Assembly: GCA_963693305.1 (NCBI GenBank)
Contig: OY855903.1
Span: 28,131,955 to 28,195,954, forward strand
Direction of reading: 5' to 3'
Source of the DNA: Meandrina meandrites
Taxonomy: Eukaryota; Cnidaria; Anthozoa; Scleractinia; Meandrinidae
Length of the DNA: 64,000 bases
How positions within the stretch are numbered: position 1 is the stretch's first letter; each line of letters opens with the position of its first letter. The position numbers and the translations under genes were made by a program. Under the pieces are notes generated by a model. It did no database searches. It saw only the letters and a program-made list of their open reading frames with translations, and was not told the DNA's origin. This document shows, in pieces, positions 62,669-64,000 of the stretch.

Positions 62669-62869
62669 CTGCAACAATATTTCCATGCAAATCCTTTGAG
62701 CTCTCTAATCAAATTCTGTCATTTTATTATCTATTACAATCTGTCCCCCTCTCCTTCAATGGTGATATGAAAAACTATCCTGTGGTAATAATAATAATAA
62801 TAATAAACATTTATATCGCGCAAATTTCATGTGAATATGATCAAATGCGCGTTACAAACAACTATAAAA

Positions 62870-63005
62870 CAAATTTTATTTACAAAGCGTGGTGGAGTTC
62901 TGGGCTACAGAAAATAAATCCAGCTAGTGGCAGGGAGGAGGATTTGAACCCGGGACCTCCGGGTTGCAAGTCAAGCGCCCCAACCACTAGGCCACGCCGC
63001 CTCCT
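62870..63005 (-). mobile_element. tRNA-derived SINE, same family as 60725
   Basis: GTGGCCTAGTGGTTGGGGCG and GGGTTCAAATCC on the minus strand. It shares CTCCTCCCTGCCACTAG and a CTTTGTA-type tail with the copy at 60725. Confidence 0.78.
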
Positions 63006-63339
63006 TATAAATAATGGAGCTAAAATTATGAATGAGTAACTTCGCTCATTCACAAGATGCACCTAAAATGCCAACAAAGGTGAAGTGAATTACTCAAGGG
63101 AGAGGGAAGTAAAGTTAGTTTTAAGCGATTTATCCAAGGCACATGGACAGACTTTGAAAAAGTCTGCACAAATTGTTCAATTTGTGATCAAAATTGCATG
63201 CCTACAGTATCACTCATGATAATACCTCCTTTGTATTTTAGTGGAAAAGTGGTCAATAAGTATACATGTATTTCTCTTAAAGTGCATATGAAGTAAAAAA
63301 TAATTACTGGTTATTTTAAGGCTTTTCAAAATAAAGACG

Positions 63340-64000
63340 AATGGCGTTTTCCTTTTTGAAATATCTTCTTTCGTTATGGAGATATTAAGGTTTTTGTATT
63401 ATGCAAATGAGGAAAGTGATGACGTCATTAATCGTTCCACAAAAAGATAAATCACTGAATCAAGCATATCTCTTGGAGTATTAAAGCGGTGTTCTTCAAA
63501 CTTGGCACCATCAATGCTCATCATAAAAGGCACAAGATGGCACCCGTTGCACTGTTGCCATGGCAACAGTCTTGGATCCAGTCTCCTTCTGTTATAAACC
63601 CAAATACCTCCATTTGCAGCACTTTAAAAATGAACAGTGGGTCTGGCGTGGAACACACGTGGTACCCATATTATCTTAACCCTCTTTGGTAGCTTGTTGG
63701 GAGTGCATCACCTTCAGTTAAGAATAAAATGGGAATGTCAGTGTTAATAGAAATAAGTCTTTACGGCAAAACTGTTGCCATGGAAACGGCGCAACGGGTG
63801 CCATCTTGTGCCATTTATGATGAACATTGATGGTGCCAAGTTTGAAGAACACCGCTTTAATACTCTAAGAGATTTGCTTGATTAAGTGATTTATCTTTTT
63901 GTGGAACGATTAATGACGTCATCACTTTCCTCATTTGCATAACACAAAAACCTAAATAACTCTAAAACAAAAAAGATATTTCAAAAAGGAAAACGCCATT
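63340..64000. mobile_element. Large inverted-repeat element running off the right edge
   Basis: 63340-63565 is repeated inverted at about 63775-64000 (shared AATGGCGTTTTCCTTTTTGA, AGTGATGACGTCATTAATCG, AAAGCGGTGTTCTTCAAACT, GTTGCCATGG). Arms are at least 225 bp at high identity. The centre (63566-63774) is non-coding. Confidence 0.85.

Overview
This is eukaryotic, intron-rich, AT-rich animal DNA, most likely from a cnidarian, and an anthozoan such as a stony coral fits best. The evidence is three spliced animal-type genes with GT-AG introns, a mitochondrial MGM101-type annealase that vertebrates lack, tRNA-derived SINEs, a Penelope-type fragment carrying hammerhead ribozymes, and many short inverted-repeat DNA transposons. 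Almost none of the single-frame open reading frames is a gene. The genes had to be rebuilt exon by exon from splice sites, reading phase and family resemblance. Species identity is inference.

Layout: (1) 1-3637 is downstream of the first gene and holds dispersed repeats and a hAT-like MITE. (2) NKD (naked cuticle), minus strand, CDS 19563 down to 3638 in seven coding exons, 465 codons, with N-terminal Met-Gly, a degenerate EF-hand and a histidine-rich C-terminus. Its 5' leader probably begins near 26 kb. (3) 26.1-28.7 kb is the intergenic space between divergently transcribed NKD and MGM101, with two perfect hairpins and long G/C homopolymers. (4) MGM101-like mitochondrial recombinase, plus strand, 28732-34160, five exons, 246 aa, complete. 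Its first intron holds a hAT element nested inside a Harbinger-like element. (5) 34.2-37.0 kb lies between convergent genes and holds LINE and Penelope debris, including an inverted pair of hammerhead ribozymes. (6) EXOC2/Sec5, minus strand, 62668 down to 37358, 27 exons, 829 codons plus stop. Only the N-terminal IPT/TIG part lies off the right edge.

The most striking feature is inside EXOC2. A perfect 57-bp satellite, 39 periods with no net indel (43861-46091), sits on the intron 19/exon 20 junction. Each unit carries a branch-point-like motif, a polypyrimidine tract and a CAG acceptor. The period is 19 codons, and every acceptor joins the upstream donor in the same phase. The locus therefore offers about 40 interchangeable in-frame 3' splice sites, each adding 19 serine-rich residues, with no stop codon across the array.

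The genes act in unrelated processes: NKD in Wnt/Dishevelled antagonism, MGM101 in mtDNA repair and maintenance, EXOC2 in exocyst tethering of secretory vesicles. I see no operon-like link. Introns and spacers are packed with small DNA transposons, many with legible target-site duplications.
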